Shown here one piece after another: positions 1-13,295 of a stretch of 64,000 nucleotides of DNA. The stretch is from Cymbidium sinense (lineage: Eukaryota > Streptophyta > Magnoliopsida > Asparagales > Orchidaceae): assembly GCA_021442155.1 (NCBI GenBank), contig CM038221.1, forward strand, positions 26,317,906 through 26,381,905, given 5' to 3'. Numbering within the stretch: the stretch's first letter is position 1; each line of letters opens with the position of its first letter. The notes under the pieces are model-generated. The model searched no databases. It saw only the letters and a list, made by a program, of their open reading frames with translations, and had not been told where the DNA came from. Position numbers and translations under genes: made by a program.

Positions 1-480
1 CATTCAAATCTCTCATGGATCTCTCCCACATAGGATTCCACCCAACCTCATTTAATTCCCATCACATGCACTTAACCTCAACATTTGCATTAAATAAATC
101 ATATGGCACAAGAGAGGACTTTGAGCAAAATCAAAGTCCTCAATCAATCTATCATCCATCCCAACCACCCAACAAGATGGTATCAATTTGGAGCCAAAAA
201 ATTCAAAATATTAAATTTTCCATTATAAAAGGAGGGAGATGAGGCTTTAGATCTCTCTTCCTCCCACCACCATTCACCCCAAAAGCTCCCAAAGCAAAAA
301 AAGGAACCATCCCCCACTTCTTTGAGCCATTTTGAGCTTAAAAATATAAATAATTGCTCTTTCGGAGGCTTAGACATCGAGAAGGCATATTCAAGGGAGA
401 CAAGGGCTAAAGATCACTCCAAAGCTTCCTCACATACCTAATGATCTTCACACACAAATCATCCAGGTAGGTAATTTTGC
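1..480 (+). repeat. LTR-like promoter end (partial, cut by window)
   Basis: A canonical TATAAAA at 224-230 is followed by a purine-rich start and then a C-rich, gene-free leader with short CCCACC/CCCAAAAG blocks. This is the usual look of a U3/R junction in a plant Ty3/gypsy LTR. No long open frame continues through it. The left part is outside the window, so neither the LTR start nor its family can be fixed. It could instead be a host promoter; no coding exon follows, so an LTR is preferred. Confidence 0.35.
224..230 (+). promoter_or_regulatory. TATA box
   Basis: TATAAAA followed by GGAGGGAGATGAGG. The transcription start would be expected about 30 bases downstream, near 255. The assignment rests on consensus and spacing only. 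Confidence 0.4.
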
Positions 481-650
481 CAAATCATATAGCCCTTGGA
501 TTTTGATATTTTGTATTAATTTTCTCACAATTTTAGGAATTTCCCTATAATCCAGATTTTACTTAAATCATCCCAATTAGAAATAAATTTTTTGAAACAT
601 CCATTTGGACAGTTTCTTAGAAATCTCATTTTTTCAAAAAAAATTGTCCC

Positions 651-930
651 ATCGGTTTACAATCATCAATCCGTTCGGATCGGACGACTGATCACGCGGA
701 TCACATCGACGCCGATCATCGATGTAATTGATCATCCGATCACGCGGTTCGATGATCGACGATCATGATCGCCTCGATCAGCGTGGATTGCTGACCATTG
801 ATCGCCTCGAGCGACCGAATCCCATCACGGGCCGCATCGGACTCGCATGCACCGATCGCGATCGCCTCTAGATCACATGATTGATCGGGACCATCCGACC
901 GATCGACGTCCAGCGAGGGGTCATTTTTCC
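651..930. other. GATC/CGATC-rich GC island
   Basis: About 280 bases dense in GATC, CGATCG and ATCGAT, in sharp contrast to the AT-rich DNA on both sides. Comparable GATC-rich islands occur inside the Ogre-like LTR copies (near 9880-10150, 30740-30990, 43020-43330 and 48480-48790), where they also border AT-rich DNA. This may be the matching part of a more diverged LTR. No coding sense is seen: an open stretch on either strand has no recognisable domain. Confidence 0.4.
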
Positions 931-3690
931 CGCACAAACTATTTCCTTTTTATAAAAAAAAAACATAATAATTTAAATCACCTGAAACTTCAAAAATTCA
1001 TAAAAATTAAAATACTTATCCAAAATTATAAACAATTGGATTCGCTCTTGAGGAATCCAACAAACCCAATATCCCCAAAGTTTACTGAGTATTATGAGTT
1101 TAATTTAAGTTTTAGTGAAAATCATATTTCATTAATTAAACTCATAAGTCAGATTAAGTTTAAATTTTCGTGGATTGAAATTAAAGTTAAAACACACCTA
1201 TCATAAAATTTCAAGAAAAGACCGAGTAGAGAATTAAATTTTAAATTTCAAATTTTCTATTTTAATAAATTAAATAAAAAAATTCAAAAATTTACAAAAA
1301 AATCTTCAAAATAGCTTAAATCACTTCAATTGACATCTAGGACTCTTAAGAAAGTAATGTGATCTTTTGAATCTTGATGAACCCCAAACAGATTAGAGTT
1401 TAATCAATTAAGGAGTTAATTAAAATATAATCTAAAAAATAATTCAAATATTAAATCAAAATCAGAAATGAAATAACATTTAAGCAAACATTAATCAAAT
1501 CTCAAATAAGAAAATATATCATCTTTAAAAAATTAAATTAAATATGATTAAACCTATTTTAAATTAATAAAACTAAATTAAATGATTAAATCTTAAATCA
1601 AATTCAAAATTCAACAAACTTAGGAAAACTTTAATTATTTGATACTAATCAATTAAACCAAATAAAATTAAAGTAAACTTAATTAACATTAAATCACATC
1701 CATTTGGAATAAGATAATTAATTAACTAATAAATATTTCAACCAAATAACTAAATCAAATATGTTAATGAAATCAAACAAACATAACAAAATGAATCAAA
1801 TCAAATAAAAAATAATCAAATAATCAAACTTAATTGAAATGAAATAAACAATTAATTCACTTAAGAATAATGATGGTAATAACAATAATCCTTTCATCAA
1901 ATTAAACTTAAAGAAAATACTTAACTAAATCAAATCACTCACATGTGAGAAATTAAGTCATTAATCTCTAATTAAACAAACCCTTACTAATGATTTAAAA
2001 ATTTAATACCCTTAATCAAACTTAATTAGTCAACATCTTTAATGCAAACTTAATAAATTAATCCATCACCTTAATCAATCAAATTAATTTAAATAAGTTA
2101 CATTAAAGCTAACTCTAAAATTAAGCTTAAATCAAACCCCTAATTAAATTTAATAATCACACCCCTTAAATAAACTAATTAAGTTAATCAAATTAATCAA
2201 ATTAAACCTAAGCTTAATTAAACATAATTAAGATGCAATTAAACACTAATCAAAACTTAAATTAAACCTAAATCATTAAGTCATTAATTAAAACAAACCT
2301 TAATCTAATAATTTTAATTGACATTAATCAACTTAATTAATCAAACATCTAATTAATGCAAACTTAATAAATTAATCCATCATCTTAATAAACTAAATTA
2401 ATTTTATAAATCACATTAAAATTAATCCAAATCAAAAGAAACTTAATTAATCTACTAATTAATTAAATCACACTATTAAACAAATTAAATAATAAATTAA
2501 TCATATTAAACTTAAGCTTAATTAAACATAAAATGCAACTAAATGCTAATCAAATCCTAATTTAAACTTAAATCATTAATTCATTAATTACATCATTAAC
2601 CTAAATAAATATGAAATCAAATAAAAAATTAAACAAATCTTTACTTAATTTAGTAATTTGATCACACCTCTTAAACAAACTAATTAAGTTAATCACATTA
2701 AACTTAAGTTTAATCAATCAAAATGCAATTAAATACTAATCAAAACCTAAATTAAACCTAAACCATTAAGTCATTAATTACATCATTTCTAAACAAATAT
2801 GAAACCAAATTAAAAATTAAACAAACCTTTATAATTAACATAAATACACTAATAATCACATAATCACATTGAACCTAAGCAAACCCATAAGACCAATAAA
2901 GCTAATCAAATCAAATTAAATCATTAAACTAAATTAAGAAAGACTCTCATCAATTTAATATGTAATCAAATCAAATCTCATTCAACCTTTAAATAAGATA
3001 AACTAATCAACTATCCAATGTATGAAATACAAACCAAACTTTGATGAACATGACAAATGGATGTGATTAAATTAAAATCCTAATTACAAAGAATCAAACC
3101 CAATTAAAATCAAATAAAATCTCAATCTAACCATCAAACTACAAATAAATGAACCACAATCAAATAAAGTTAAATCACACAAACCATGACCAAAGAAAAG
3201 AGTTAAATATTAATTTAAAATATTGAATTATTGAATTAAATCAAAAATCTAAATCACCCAAAAAACACATGAACTTAAATAAACTTAAATAAATATTGAC
3301 TTAAATAAATTAAAACAAAATATATTAAATTAATTAAATTCATGAATTTAAATAAACTTAAACTTATTAAGTGATATTGAATTATAAGATGCAATTCTAA
3401 AAATCAAATAAAATCAATCAAACAAATTTTAAATTCTTCAAATCAAATAAATCAAATGAATGACACAAATTTAAATGCTAATTAAGATACTTAAGGACCT
3501 TAATTAGATTCCTTAGGAATTAAGATGTAGAATAGGGTGAGTTCTGTCTACAAATGGAATTCATCCTACTCTTCATTCTTGAGAACCTAAACATCATTTC
3601 AACCAAATAAAATTGAAATAAAAATAAAAAATAAATCATTAAATCATTTAAATTGAAATCACCTAAAGGTAAAATTTAAATTCAAACTCC
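931..3690. other. AT-rich non-coding DNA, TTAA/AATTAA repeats
   Basis: About 2.7 kb of AATTAA, TTAATCAA and AAATCAAA words with no coding signal. The composition resembles the AT-rich part of the inverted LTR (about 8700-9870), so it may be the diverged continuation of the inverted copy at 3700-5590. I could not align it reliably by eye. Confidence 0.4.
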
Positions 3691-3699
3691 AAATTGAAA

Positions 3700-5590
3700 T
3701 TAAACTAAAGAAACCTAGTAAAGTCTTATTACACAAGCCTTAAGCACACATATTAGAATACTAAGTCATAACTTCTAGTGCTAAGTTAGGGCATTGTATG
3801 TATGATGTTGTGTTTTATTTTGTGATGTAATATTTTAGACTGGATGTTAGGGTTTATGTTTCATAGACTGGATGTTAGAATATTATTAGCCTAATCATAT
3901 TTTTTGCAGGGAGTTGTGCTTAAGGGGCCGCTATAATTAAAAATATAAATGCTTTTATTGCACAAGTTGCTTAGCCCCTTAGCGTAACCCATGTTAGGAC
4001 AGGTAGGCTTGGTTACCCATGTGTGGGTGCTAAGTCCAAATTATTCATATAACTACATGGTTATGGTGTGTTTAGCTAACATTTATTTTGTAGGTGTTTA
4101 GATTTACTTTTCCTATTTTTGATGTAATTTTGTATTAGGAATTAGGATTAATGCTATGGGGATTAGGAAGAGCAATGGCAAAAGCTTAGTCCCTAGGGTG
4201 CCTGTGATGCCTTTGGAGCAAATCAAATCAAAAGAAAGAGAAGGAAGAAATGAAGAAAAGAAGACCCCATAGCATGTATTTTTTGTAATCGGTTATAAGG
4301 GTAAAGCTGGCTACCCATTTTTTTTTCTCTTTCGGTGTACATAAGACCATAAACCTTTATTCTTTTAGTCTATAAAATTATTTGATGTTGTTCTTAGATT
4401 GTGCATTAGAATAGCATGCTTTTCATAGTTTCTTTATGATTGATGCTTGAATGTGGCTGATGTGTAGGCTCTTAGATAAAATTAATTTTCTACCCCAATT
4501 AATAACTCATAACTAAAATTTTAAAACAACTCATAACCTCACATAAAAGCCTAAGAATTAAATTAAGATAATAAAATTTTTAGCAACCCCTTAGCTAGAT
4601 GAATGAATGTATAATATCATGCATGTCATATTCTTCCACTCTTGTTAAGAGGGGTTCTTTCAGAATCAAGACTTAACCTATGAGAGCCTTTGGAAGACCC
4701 CTTTCTCTTTAAGTTCACCCATAATCAAATTCTCATGCATTTAGGCATACAAAATCCCATATGTCAAAATAAAACCAAAAGAATCAAATAAATTTGATAA
4801 AATTTGCATTATTAAGTCATGGATTCATACCACTCATGCTCTAGTCTTGGGAGTGAGTCTAAGGACTTAGTTTCCTTTAAATGAATAAGCCTAGCCATCT
4901 TGCAAAGCATAAGACTTACCTACATGGATTATAGGAGGAGTTAGTACCACTCATAAGTCCAGCTGGTGATTTATTCTCTCTTGTAGGTAAACCATATACC
5001 ATTTTTGCCATAATGGGCCTTTATTTTTTTGTACCAAGCTCCTTAGTTTAGAATGAGAGATATTTTCTTAAGATATTCTCACTCTTATTTCAATTATGTT
5101 TTGGAATTATAAGCCTTGAATCTAAAAAATGTCAACTCAAATAATTAACCTCTTCAATTTAAAAAATATAAAGCCCAACTATAGTAGATTGGAATGCTCA
5201 CTAGCTCTAGTATCATGAGTATTTACTTCTCCCTTTGATCCCAAAAAATAAGTCTTCTCCTTGATCTATCCCATTTGATTTTCTAAAATAATAATCCTTT
5301 GATAGTCTTAACCTTGAAATCTTTGGAGACCCTAATTTCTTTTAATCAGAGTATTCTTAAGGAATTCATTTGTTATTATAATTAACTATGAGGCTTGCCT
5401 CCATAGGAACTTAATGATCACAAAAAAAAATACTTTGTTTTTTCATAAAGGGAAAGATCTCTAGATATATTAAGACCCATCATGCCAGAGTCTATTAGTG
5501 ATTAAACCATTATAGGTGGTGATTTCTATCTTTTGAAATAGTACATCATTCCTTAATGTCATACCCAATCATAATTTTACCTAAGATCTA
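3700..5590 (+). repeat. Inverted (tail-to-tail) LTR copy
   Basis: Read as reverse complement, this segment follows the left LTR at about 5610-7620 block by block. Shared blocks include GGATGTTAGG with GTGCTTAAGGGG (near 3840-3930 versus 7400-7480), TTAGCAACCCCTTAG (near 4578 versus 6700), AAGGACTTAGTTTC (near 4862 versus 6405) and TTAATCAGAGTATTCT (near 5340 versus 5890). By eye the arms are clearly more diverged than the two main LTRs are from each other. The two arms meet near 5560-5620. It may be a separate, opposite-oriented family member or an old inverted duplication. Confidence 0.75.
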
Positions 5591-7835
5591 CAGTCCCATA
5601 TCCCTAAAATAAGTTGAAAGGCAAGAATATAAAATTTGTCTTTAGATGCCATGATTCATAGCTTATTCAGTGATCGTGTGTCAACAAGGAATAATGTACT
5701 CTGAGAGATAGAATAACTACCATTAATGGACCTAATCACCTCAATAAGGACTCCTAAGGACAATGACTACATATGTACTAAGATTCTTCCCTACTTTACA
5801 TAAAAGTAAAAAAGGGTTTATTTTAAATGAAGTTCTTAAGTTCTACAGGCAAGCCCCATAGTTAATTACATCCTAAAGGATGGGATCTTAGAATACTCTG
5901 ATTAAGGTAAATGATCATTGTCTTCAAAGATTTCAAAGAAGGACTATCAATCGATTAATTTTAAAGATCAAATGGGATTGATCAAAGAGGGAATTATTAT
6001 CAAGCCAAAAGAAGATAAGAAGAGATGTTCATGATGCTAGGAAACTGAGCATCTCAAACTATCTATGATTGGCTTTACATTTTGAAATTGATTTATTTTG
6101 AGTTGAATTTTTTAATAAAAATTTAGGCTTATGATTCCACAACACAAGATTATGGAAATGCCTAAGAGAGGATTTGCTTATGGCCCACAAAGGGAGAAGC
6201 AAACTCCCTAAATCTAGGGAGCTTTGGCCAAAAACACAACCTAAATCTAAGAAGAATGGGTATTTGGTTTACCTCCATAAGAGAGGACAAACCACCACTT
6301 GGACTTACAACCACCCTATCTAACTAACTCTCCTACAATTTTAAATACATGTAGGCAAGTCTTATGTTTATGAAAAGATAACTAGGCTATTATTTATTTA
6401 GAAAGAAACTAAGTCCTTAAACTCACTCCCTAAAGAGACTAGATCATATAAGGACATGCTACCTAAATCTAATGCAATTTAGATTTCATTTTATTTTCAT
6501 TTTGGATAATTATTTTAGGATTCATATGCCTGCATGAAAAATAAAGTTATTGGCCAAAAAATCAGAAGGGAGGAGGTGTGTCTCCACATGGCTCTCAAAG
6601 GTCAAGCCAAGTTTCTCAGAAAGGTGGAAGCCTCCAATCAAGTGAAACAAGATATTTTTTGCATGATATTATAAAAGAAATACTCATCCAACTAAGGGGT
6701 TGCTAATTCTTTTATCTTGATTTAACCTAAGCTTTAGGTGAGTTATAAGTTCTTTATTTTTAGTTTGAATTGTTATTGGTAAAAAGATTTATTTTTCTAA
6801 GAGCCTAATCCACATCAGGCCATACATAAAGCAAGGAAGAAACTAGAAAAGGATGCCACTTAATGGACAAGCTAAACAAATCATCAATCAATTTATAAAG
6901 CTAATCAAAAGAATAAGAGGTCATGGTGGTACCACCACACAAACCCAAAAAAATAATATGAGCTCTACCTTTATACAACCAGATAAATGAATTAAATATA
7001 ATTAAGCAAAGGAATTCATTGTTATGGGGTCTTTGAGCTTCATTTCTTCATTCTTCTTTTCTTCTTTCTTCTTCTTCTCTTCTTTGATTCCTTCTTTTGA
7101 TGGTTGGAAGGTGGATGCTTCATTCACATGGTGCATAAGATAGATCTTATGACCAATGCTCATCCTAATCCCCATAACAATCATTCCAAAATCCTAATTG
7201 CAAATTTACATGAAAAGGAAAAGCAAATCTAACTAACACTAAAATAAACAAAACCACACAAAATCCAAGTATGTATATTGGACTTATCACCCCACACATA
7301 GGTGATTAAGTCCACCTGGCCTATTTGATTATGCTTAGGGGTATAAGCACCTGTACAACAAAAGCATTTATATTTTTATTTATTACAACACCCCTTAAGC
7401 ACAATCCCCTATAGAAGATAATGGTTAGACTAAGATCACCCTACCATTCATTCTACATACCTTCATCCTAACATCCAGACTAAAATATATATCACAAAAA
7501 AAAGAAAGCATCAAACCATGCACCACCCTAACCTAAAGCTATTGGTGGTGACTTAGTGTGCTAGGTTTGTGTGCTAACTATGGCTTTAAGTTAGAATTTT
7601 CTATGTGAAGCATGTTAACTTAGAGGAGGATTTCTATTTAATTATTTTGGATTGATTTTATTTCATGTTTTGATTAGTTCAAGTGAATCCTACAATTAAT
7701 CTAAGTTATAAAGAGAGAGAGAAGTTTCCCTTTAACCTAAGTAATTTCTAAAGTGATTCAAATTTTACTTTTTTTTATGTAGTGATTTGATTAAGTGTTT
7801 TAATTAATTAAGTTATGAACTCTACAATATTCACT

Positions 7836-8318
7836 AAAGGCATTTTAAGATTAAGTAAAATGAACCAAATTACAAAACATACATCACTCATTTCTTTCCC
7901 AACATGTATAACATGCATATAATAAATCTAAGTATCTCATAAAATGAGAATATTTAATTTTGATACATGCTAAGTAATTTATTTAAGGAAATTTGGAAGT
8001 TTATGATGCATGATTTTCATTAAGTAATTTTATCTAATTTTCACATGCACTCTAAACAAACCCATTCAAACATAAAGGCATTTTAAAATTAAGTAAAATG
8101 AACCAAATTCACAAAACATACATCACTTCATTTCTTTCCCAACATGTATAACATGCATATGAATAAATCCTAAGCATATCTATACATATAATGAGAATAT
8201 TTAACATGTTTTTTGATACATGCTAAGTAATTTATTTAAGGAAATTTGGAAGTTTATGATGCATGATTTTCATTAAGTAGAAAAGGGACTTCTTATCTAA
8301 TTTTCACATGCACACATG
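7836..8318. repeat. Direct duplication of about 238 bp inside the left LTR
   Basis: AAAGGCATTTTAA starts at 7836 and again at 8074. Each is followed by the same run of words: a CATACATCACT block, AACATGTATAACATGC, a GCTAAGTAATTT block and GATGCATGATTTTC. The right LTR has only one copy (about 28836-29060), so the duplication arose after the two LTRs separated. Confidence 0.85.
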
Positions 8319-11089
8319 AAAGTAAGAAAGGCATAAGTGAGTATGGTATTATTGTTAACCAGAGGTGTAAGGTATAAGACCTACTTAGGGCTACTTAAAG
8401 CCTCACAATCTTGGGTTGTCTAGACTAATATACCACTTTTCTTAAATACAAACATGTGTACAAAAGAAATGAATGGAAAAGAAAGAATGCAAAATTTGTA
8501 TTAGTTGATTCATTTTGTTTATGTAATTTATATGCAAGCATAGGTACCTTCTTAAGTGATAGCATAGGAATGAATAGGATATGGAATTAAAAGTGAGGTT
8601 CTTTTCAAATGAACCATACATCTTACTAAATCCTATTCAAAACTATACTAAAAAGAGAAGAAAATATATACTAAGCACATCCTTATATTTCACATGCAAA
8701 CTTATAATTAAAATATAGTAATACACTTTCAATTTTGATATTTGATTCATATATTTTGAAAATAATTTGAATTTAATAGTGATAATATTTTACTATTCTT
8801 ACTTTAGTACATTTAATTTGACATGAAAATTTATTTTAAATTTAAAACATTCACTTTAATTAAATCCTAAAGAGAATCTTATGAAATAAGAAAGCTTAAG
8901 TAAATCAAAGTTTATTTAGTATGATTTTGTTTTAATAATTTGATTTAATTTTAAAATATGAGTTGAGTTTTCTGTTCCTAACCCATTCCCACATGTTTTA
9001 CATTTTTGTTTAATTTTTAGATTTTATATTTTGATTAGGTTAAGTATGAATTAAACATGTTAATTAACCCTTACCTACACACTAGCATAGTTAACCAAGT
9101 AATTATGACAATGAGATGACATAAAACTCAAAGGAATTTAAATTTGCAATGCACCTAGATAAAAGGCCTAATGCAATTTGGCTCATGATTAATGGTTAAT
9201 TAAGCTAAGGGATTTAACTTAAGTAATTTCAAAATAACCCCTCACACATGTGAGTTGAGTTTTGATTTTCTTAATTGAACTTAGGCTTTTTAAACACCTA
9301 AGCATCTACCCAAAGTACATTAATTAAGTTCTGAAAGGTTTTAGAATTTTTAGAAATTAATTAAGAGGGTAATTAATGAATTAACCCTTAATTAAGAGAG
9401 GATTAAGGAAAGAAAAGGGGGTTTAGGGAATAGCTTAAGGGAAATACCCCAAAATTATTTCCTAAGCCTCCTATTCACCGGATCAAACTTTAATCAACTT
9501 TAATAAGAGATTAAAATACTAATCAAACCCTTAATTATCCTTAATTACATTAAGAGAGTAATTAGAAAATGCATTTGTAATTCCACCAATTAAGCCATCA
9601 ATAAATTTCAAGAAAATTAGGAGAGGTAGAAGTCATCCCCCAAAACATAACCAAGAGTTTGAGATTAGGATTAATTAAGGAGTAATTAGCAAATTAATAT
9701 TTCCATTAAAACCCAAAATTAGAGAAAATATAATTCAAAATCCATTAAAACTAATTTTAGAATATTCTAGATTGAATTATCTTTCATAAAATTTACCATA
9801 TTTTTTTTTATTTTCTTAGGAGATATAATTTTAAAGCTTAGAGGATTAATTAGAATTAATTAAAACCTACTAAATCCCTTAATCCATAGACACAGAGGTG
9901 GTCGCTAACTTTCCACGCATGCGGAGTGCCACTTAAATTTTCCATCATAATGCGTGTGGTGGCGGCGGGATGTGATTTGATACCCGCCATTCGATCAAGG
10001 ATCGAATGACCAGGAATCACCCCGTGGTTTTAAAAGGATAAATCAAATTTTAAAATGTGTGTTTAAACTCGATCGTCCATCCAAAAATGTGCGGATGGAT
10101 GGTCGGGATCATCCCTATTCTTTCCTAAGGATTAATGGAGACCGTCCACTTTCAAAGGAAAGATCCAAGCTCGATCAAGCTTGGATTGGAATGAAAACTT
10201 GCACACACCATCTAACCCTAATATAAGATCCAATGAAAATCTCATTCCACTTTCTTTCACAAAGGACCAACACCTCCTAAGTCTAGTGGTCAAAAAATTC
10301 CATACCTCACCAGAGGTGATCACCATGCCGCTTCTTGAGGAGATTTGTCTGTGAGATGAAGTTGTTGAAAGTTAGCCAGGTTGTGGATTGCTCTATGGAC
10401 CAACTCCTCCTCTCCTTTGTGGCTTTGATCGAATTGGACTTTCCCTTGCCTTTAGAACTTGAGGGAGAGCTTGGACAAGCTCAATTTGGTCCCCTGAGGG
10501 AGTGTGCAGGAATTGAGTCAATTATAGTGGGATGAAGTTGGAATTCTAGAGCTCCCTATTTTAAAAAGATGAAAATCAAGAATGGTTTAATTCCTCTTAG
10601 AAACTGGATCACTCTAGATGTTTCTTTCTAAAACTCAATCGACAATGAGCCTCAAAAAAGTGAATTAGGGGGGAGTATATCTCCCCCTATGGAAATTAGA
10701 CATCCAAAGCATGGTTTGTTGTATTGATCCAATTGTCAATAATGGGAAGGCTATTTGAGTTGTTAGGAGTTGGCACATGGTCGATTTGAGCTAAGGAGAG
10801 GATTAGTAACCTCCCATGTGCTTCAAATTGAGTGGAGAGAAGTTTTCAATTTGGCCAATTTGAGCTATGGGGTCAGTTTTGGCCTTGGGTCCATTTGGTG
10901 ACCCAAACCCATTGGGTGCACCACCCTCCATGTTTCACTTGGACCTATTAGGAAGGTATCAAGTTGATATGAAGAGGGCTTTGACCAAATTCCCATGGAT
11001 TTGACCAAAATTTGTTCTATGGCCTAGGGTAGAATGGTCATTTGGTATATTTTTTCAATTTGAATATGTTGGGTATGAGAAAATAGGTT

Positions 11090-11980
11090 TGGCCAAGTTT
11101 CATTGGATTTGGAGTTCATTCGATATGGTTTGGCTCATGTTGACCCATTTAGGTCAAAATGGGTCAACTTGGGTCAAGTTGACAAATGGTCAAATTAGGT
11201 TAAACCAAGGGTTGGGTCAAGTTCAAATGACCATTTGAAATATTTTGGTGACTTTGGTTTGATTCAATTTGGTTTAGTTTTGAGTTTGGCTCATATGACT
11301 TCATTTAGGTCAAATGGGTCAAGTTGACCAATTTGACCCATTTGACCTATTTGAGCTAGGTCATGGGTAGGTTTAGGTTTGGTTAGTCATATGAAGTGGA
11401 TTGGTATCTTTATTTCCAATCAATGTGGTTAAGTTTGAATTTGGCTCAACATGACCCCTTTAGGTCAAGTTGGGTTCAAGGTCAATTGGCTAAGTTGGTC
11501 TAGTTGGCCAATTGAGGCTTTGGTCAAGTTCAACAAGTGATTTGGAATGAACTTGACCCATTGGTTTCAATCAATTTGCTTAGATCAAGTTTTGACACAT
11601 TTTGACTTTTAGGTCAAGTTGGGTCAACTTGGGTCAAGTGGCCAATTGGGCTAGTTAGCTCAAATGTTGACTTGGTCAAGTTCAAACATAGTTCATGAAT
11701 GAACTTAGATCGTTGGTTTCAATCAATTTGGCCTATGGTGGATTTTGGCAATGTTAGGTTTTATTTTGGCTAAGTGTTGACTTGGTCAACCCATAGGTTT
11801 GACTTGGTTTGACCCAATTTGATTGATTGATCATCTCATGATGATTGTTTATCATGATGAGAGGCATAGGTGAGTTTGATTCAATCCAATTTGGTTAGGA
11901 TTAGAATTTGGCTCATAAGGGTACTTTAGGTCACTTTGGGTCAAGTGAGCCTAAGTGGGTCAAATGGCTTGGTCAAAGCT
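11090..11980. promoter_or_regulatory. Array of GGTCAA / TTGACC motifs in the LTR
   Basis: Well over twenty GGTCAA or TTGACC words in under 1 kb, in both orientations and often paired (GGGTCAAGTTGACC). TTGAC[CT] is the W-box core bound by WRKY transcription factors. The block is conserved in every LTR copy (about 32030-32720, 44350-45190, 49800-50670). On the element strand it lies about 1.3-2.2 kb into the LTR, where U3 would be. Function is inference; it could simply be an old tandem-repeat expansion. Confidence 0.35.
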
Positions 11981-12299
11981 TGATTTGAGTTTGATTGAAC
12001 TTGTATATGGACTTATGATTGAAATAAATCCATTTGCAAGTGGTATGAAGTCAAGTGGGTTTTGATTCATTTGAACATTTCATATTCAAAGGAAGAATTA
12101 GATGGATTTGGGGTTTAATTTTGAATTGAGTTTGATTTAGTGATTGAAGTTTGTATTTATATTTGGATTCATGATTGTAGTTGATTGAATCATGAAGGAA
12201 AATCAAGAGCTTGATTTGAAGTTAATTTGGCTAAGTTCAAGATTTTGACTTGAAAGGCTTAGGTTGGATTTTGAGGATTTGAGTTTGATTTTGGAATTG

Positions 12300-12890
12300 G
12301 TTTTGATTGTTTGAATTTATATTTCATTTATATATGTGAATATAAATGAGAATATAAATGGATTATGAAAAAAAAGATTTGAAGTGATTTGATCATGATC
12401 TAAGTTTAAGAGGAATTTAAAGGACTTAGAAATTTTGGAGTTTGGAGTTGAATTTTGAATTTGGTTTGATTAATTTGTTTATATTTTATTTATATATGTG
12501 AATATAAATGAGAATATAAATGAGTTATGAGAAAATCATAAATTTGAATTGATTTGAACATGATTTAGGCTAAGTCCTTATAAAATAAAAGGACTTAAGG
12601 GATTTTAAATTTGAATTTAATTTTGGATTTATTTGATTGATTTATATTTATATTTCATTTATATATGTGAATATAAATGAGAATATAAATGAGTGAGAAA
12701 ATCTCATGAATTTGAATTGATTTGAACATGATTTAGGCTAAGTCCTTAAGAGAAAATTAAGGACTTAAGAAATTTTAAATTTGGAATTTAATTTTGGATT
12801 TGATTTGATTGATTTATATTATATTTCATTTATATATGTGAATATAAATGAGAATATAAATGAGTTATGAGAAAATACCATGAATTTGAA
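12300..12890. repeat. Four spaced AT hairpin repeats (period about 165-170)
   Basis: The block TTTCATTTATATATGTG plus AATATAAATGAGAATATAAA occurs near 12325, 12485, 12652 and 12822, each followed by a conserved TGAGAAAATC or similar. Each block is an imperfect inverted repeat with arms of about 20 bases around TATATATGTG. Copies also occur in the right LTR (near 42200 and 42390) and in the other LTR copies (near 45375, 51010 and 51190). Confidence 0.75.
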
Positions 12891-13295
12891 TTGATTTGAA
12901 CATGGTTTAGGCTAATTCCATGAAGGAAGACTTAAAGGATTTAGGAGAAATTTGGACTTAGGAATTTCATTCATGAGTTTCAATCATGGATTTCAATTAT
13001 GGATTTCAATCACATGGAGTAGATTTGAGTTTTGAGAAAATCAAATAATATTGATTTGGGGTTGACTTGAAGAAAGGAAGGTGAGGAATGGTTCAAGCTA
13101 AGGGTGGGTAAATTTTCCTAACACCCTTAAGGCATGACCAATTCCTATGGCTAACTCTTCTAAGTCTCTAGGGCTAGGTTGAGTGTTCACCTAATCACTA
13201 AATGTGTCTTAAGACTAAGGAACTCTTAAAGTCTAAGAGAAATCCAATGACTAATATAGAGGGGTTAAGAGCTCATTCTAAAAATGAGGTCAACA

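Larger units (their letters stand above)
5600..13295 (-). repeat. Left LTR (3' LTR) of the Ogre-like element, about 7.7 kb
   Basis: Co-linear over its whole length with the right LTR (about 26460-32776 plus 41473-42856). It ends on the plus strand in GAGGTCAACA at 13286-13295, so on the element strand it starts TGTTGACCTC. In plus-strand order it holds: a stretch of TTAGCAACC/GTGCTTAAGGGG words, an AT-rich TTAA part, a GATC/GTCCATCC-rich island (about 9880-10150), a region dense in GGTCAA/TTGACC (about 11090-11980), four AT hairpin repeats (about 12300-12890) and a conserved terminus. Open frames in it are short and unconserved. The left boundary is approximate because an inverted copy abuts it. 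Confidence 0.85.

Noticed and set aside
847..1206. 119-residue plus-strand frame
   Set aside because: It runs from the GATC island into AT-rich DNA with abrupt composition change and no domain.
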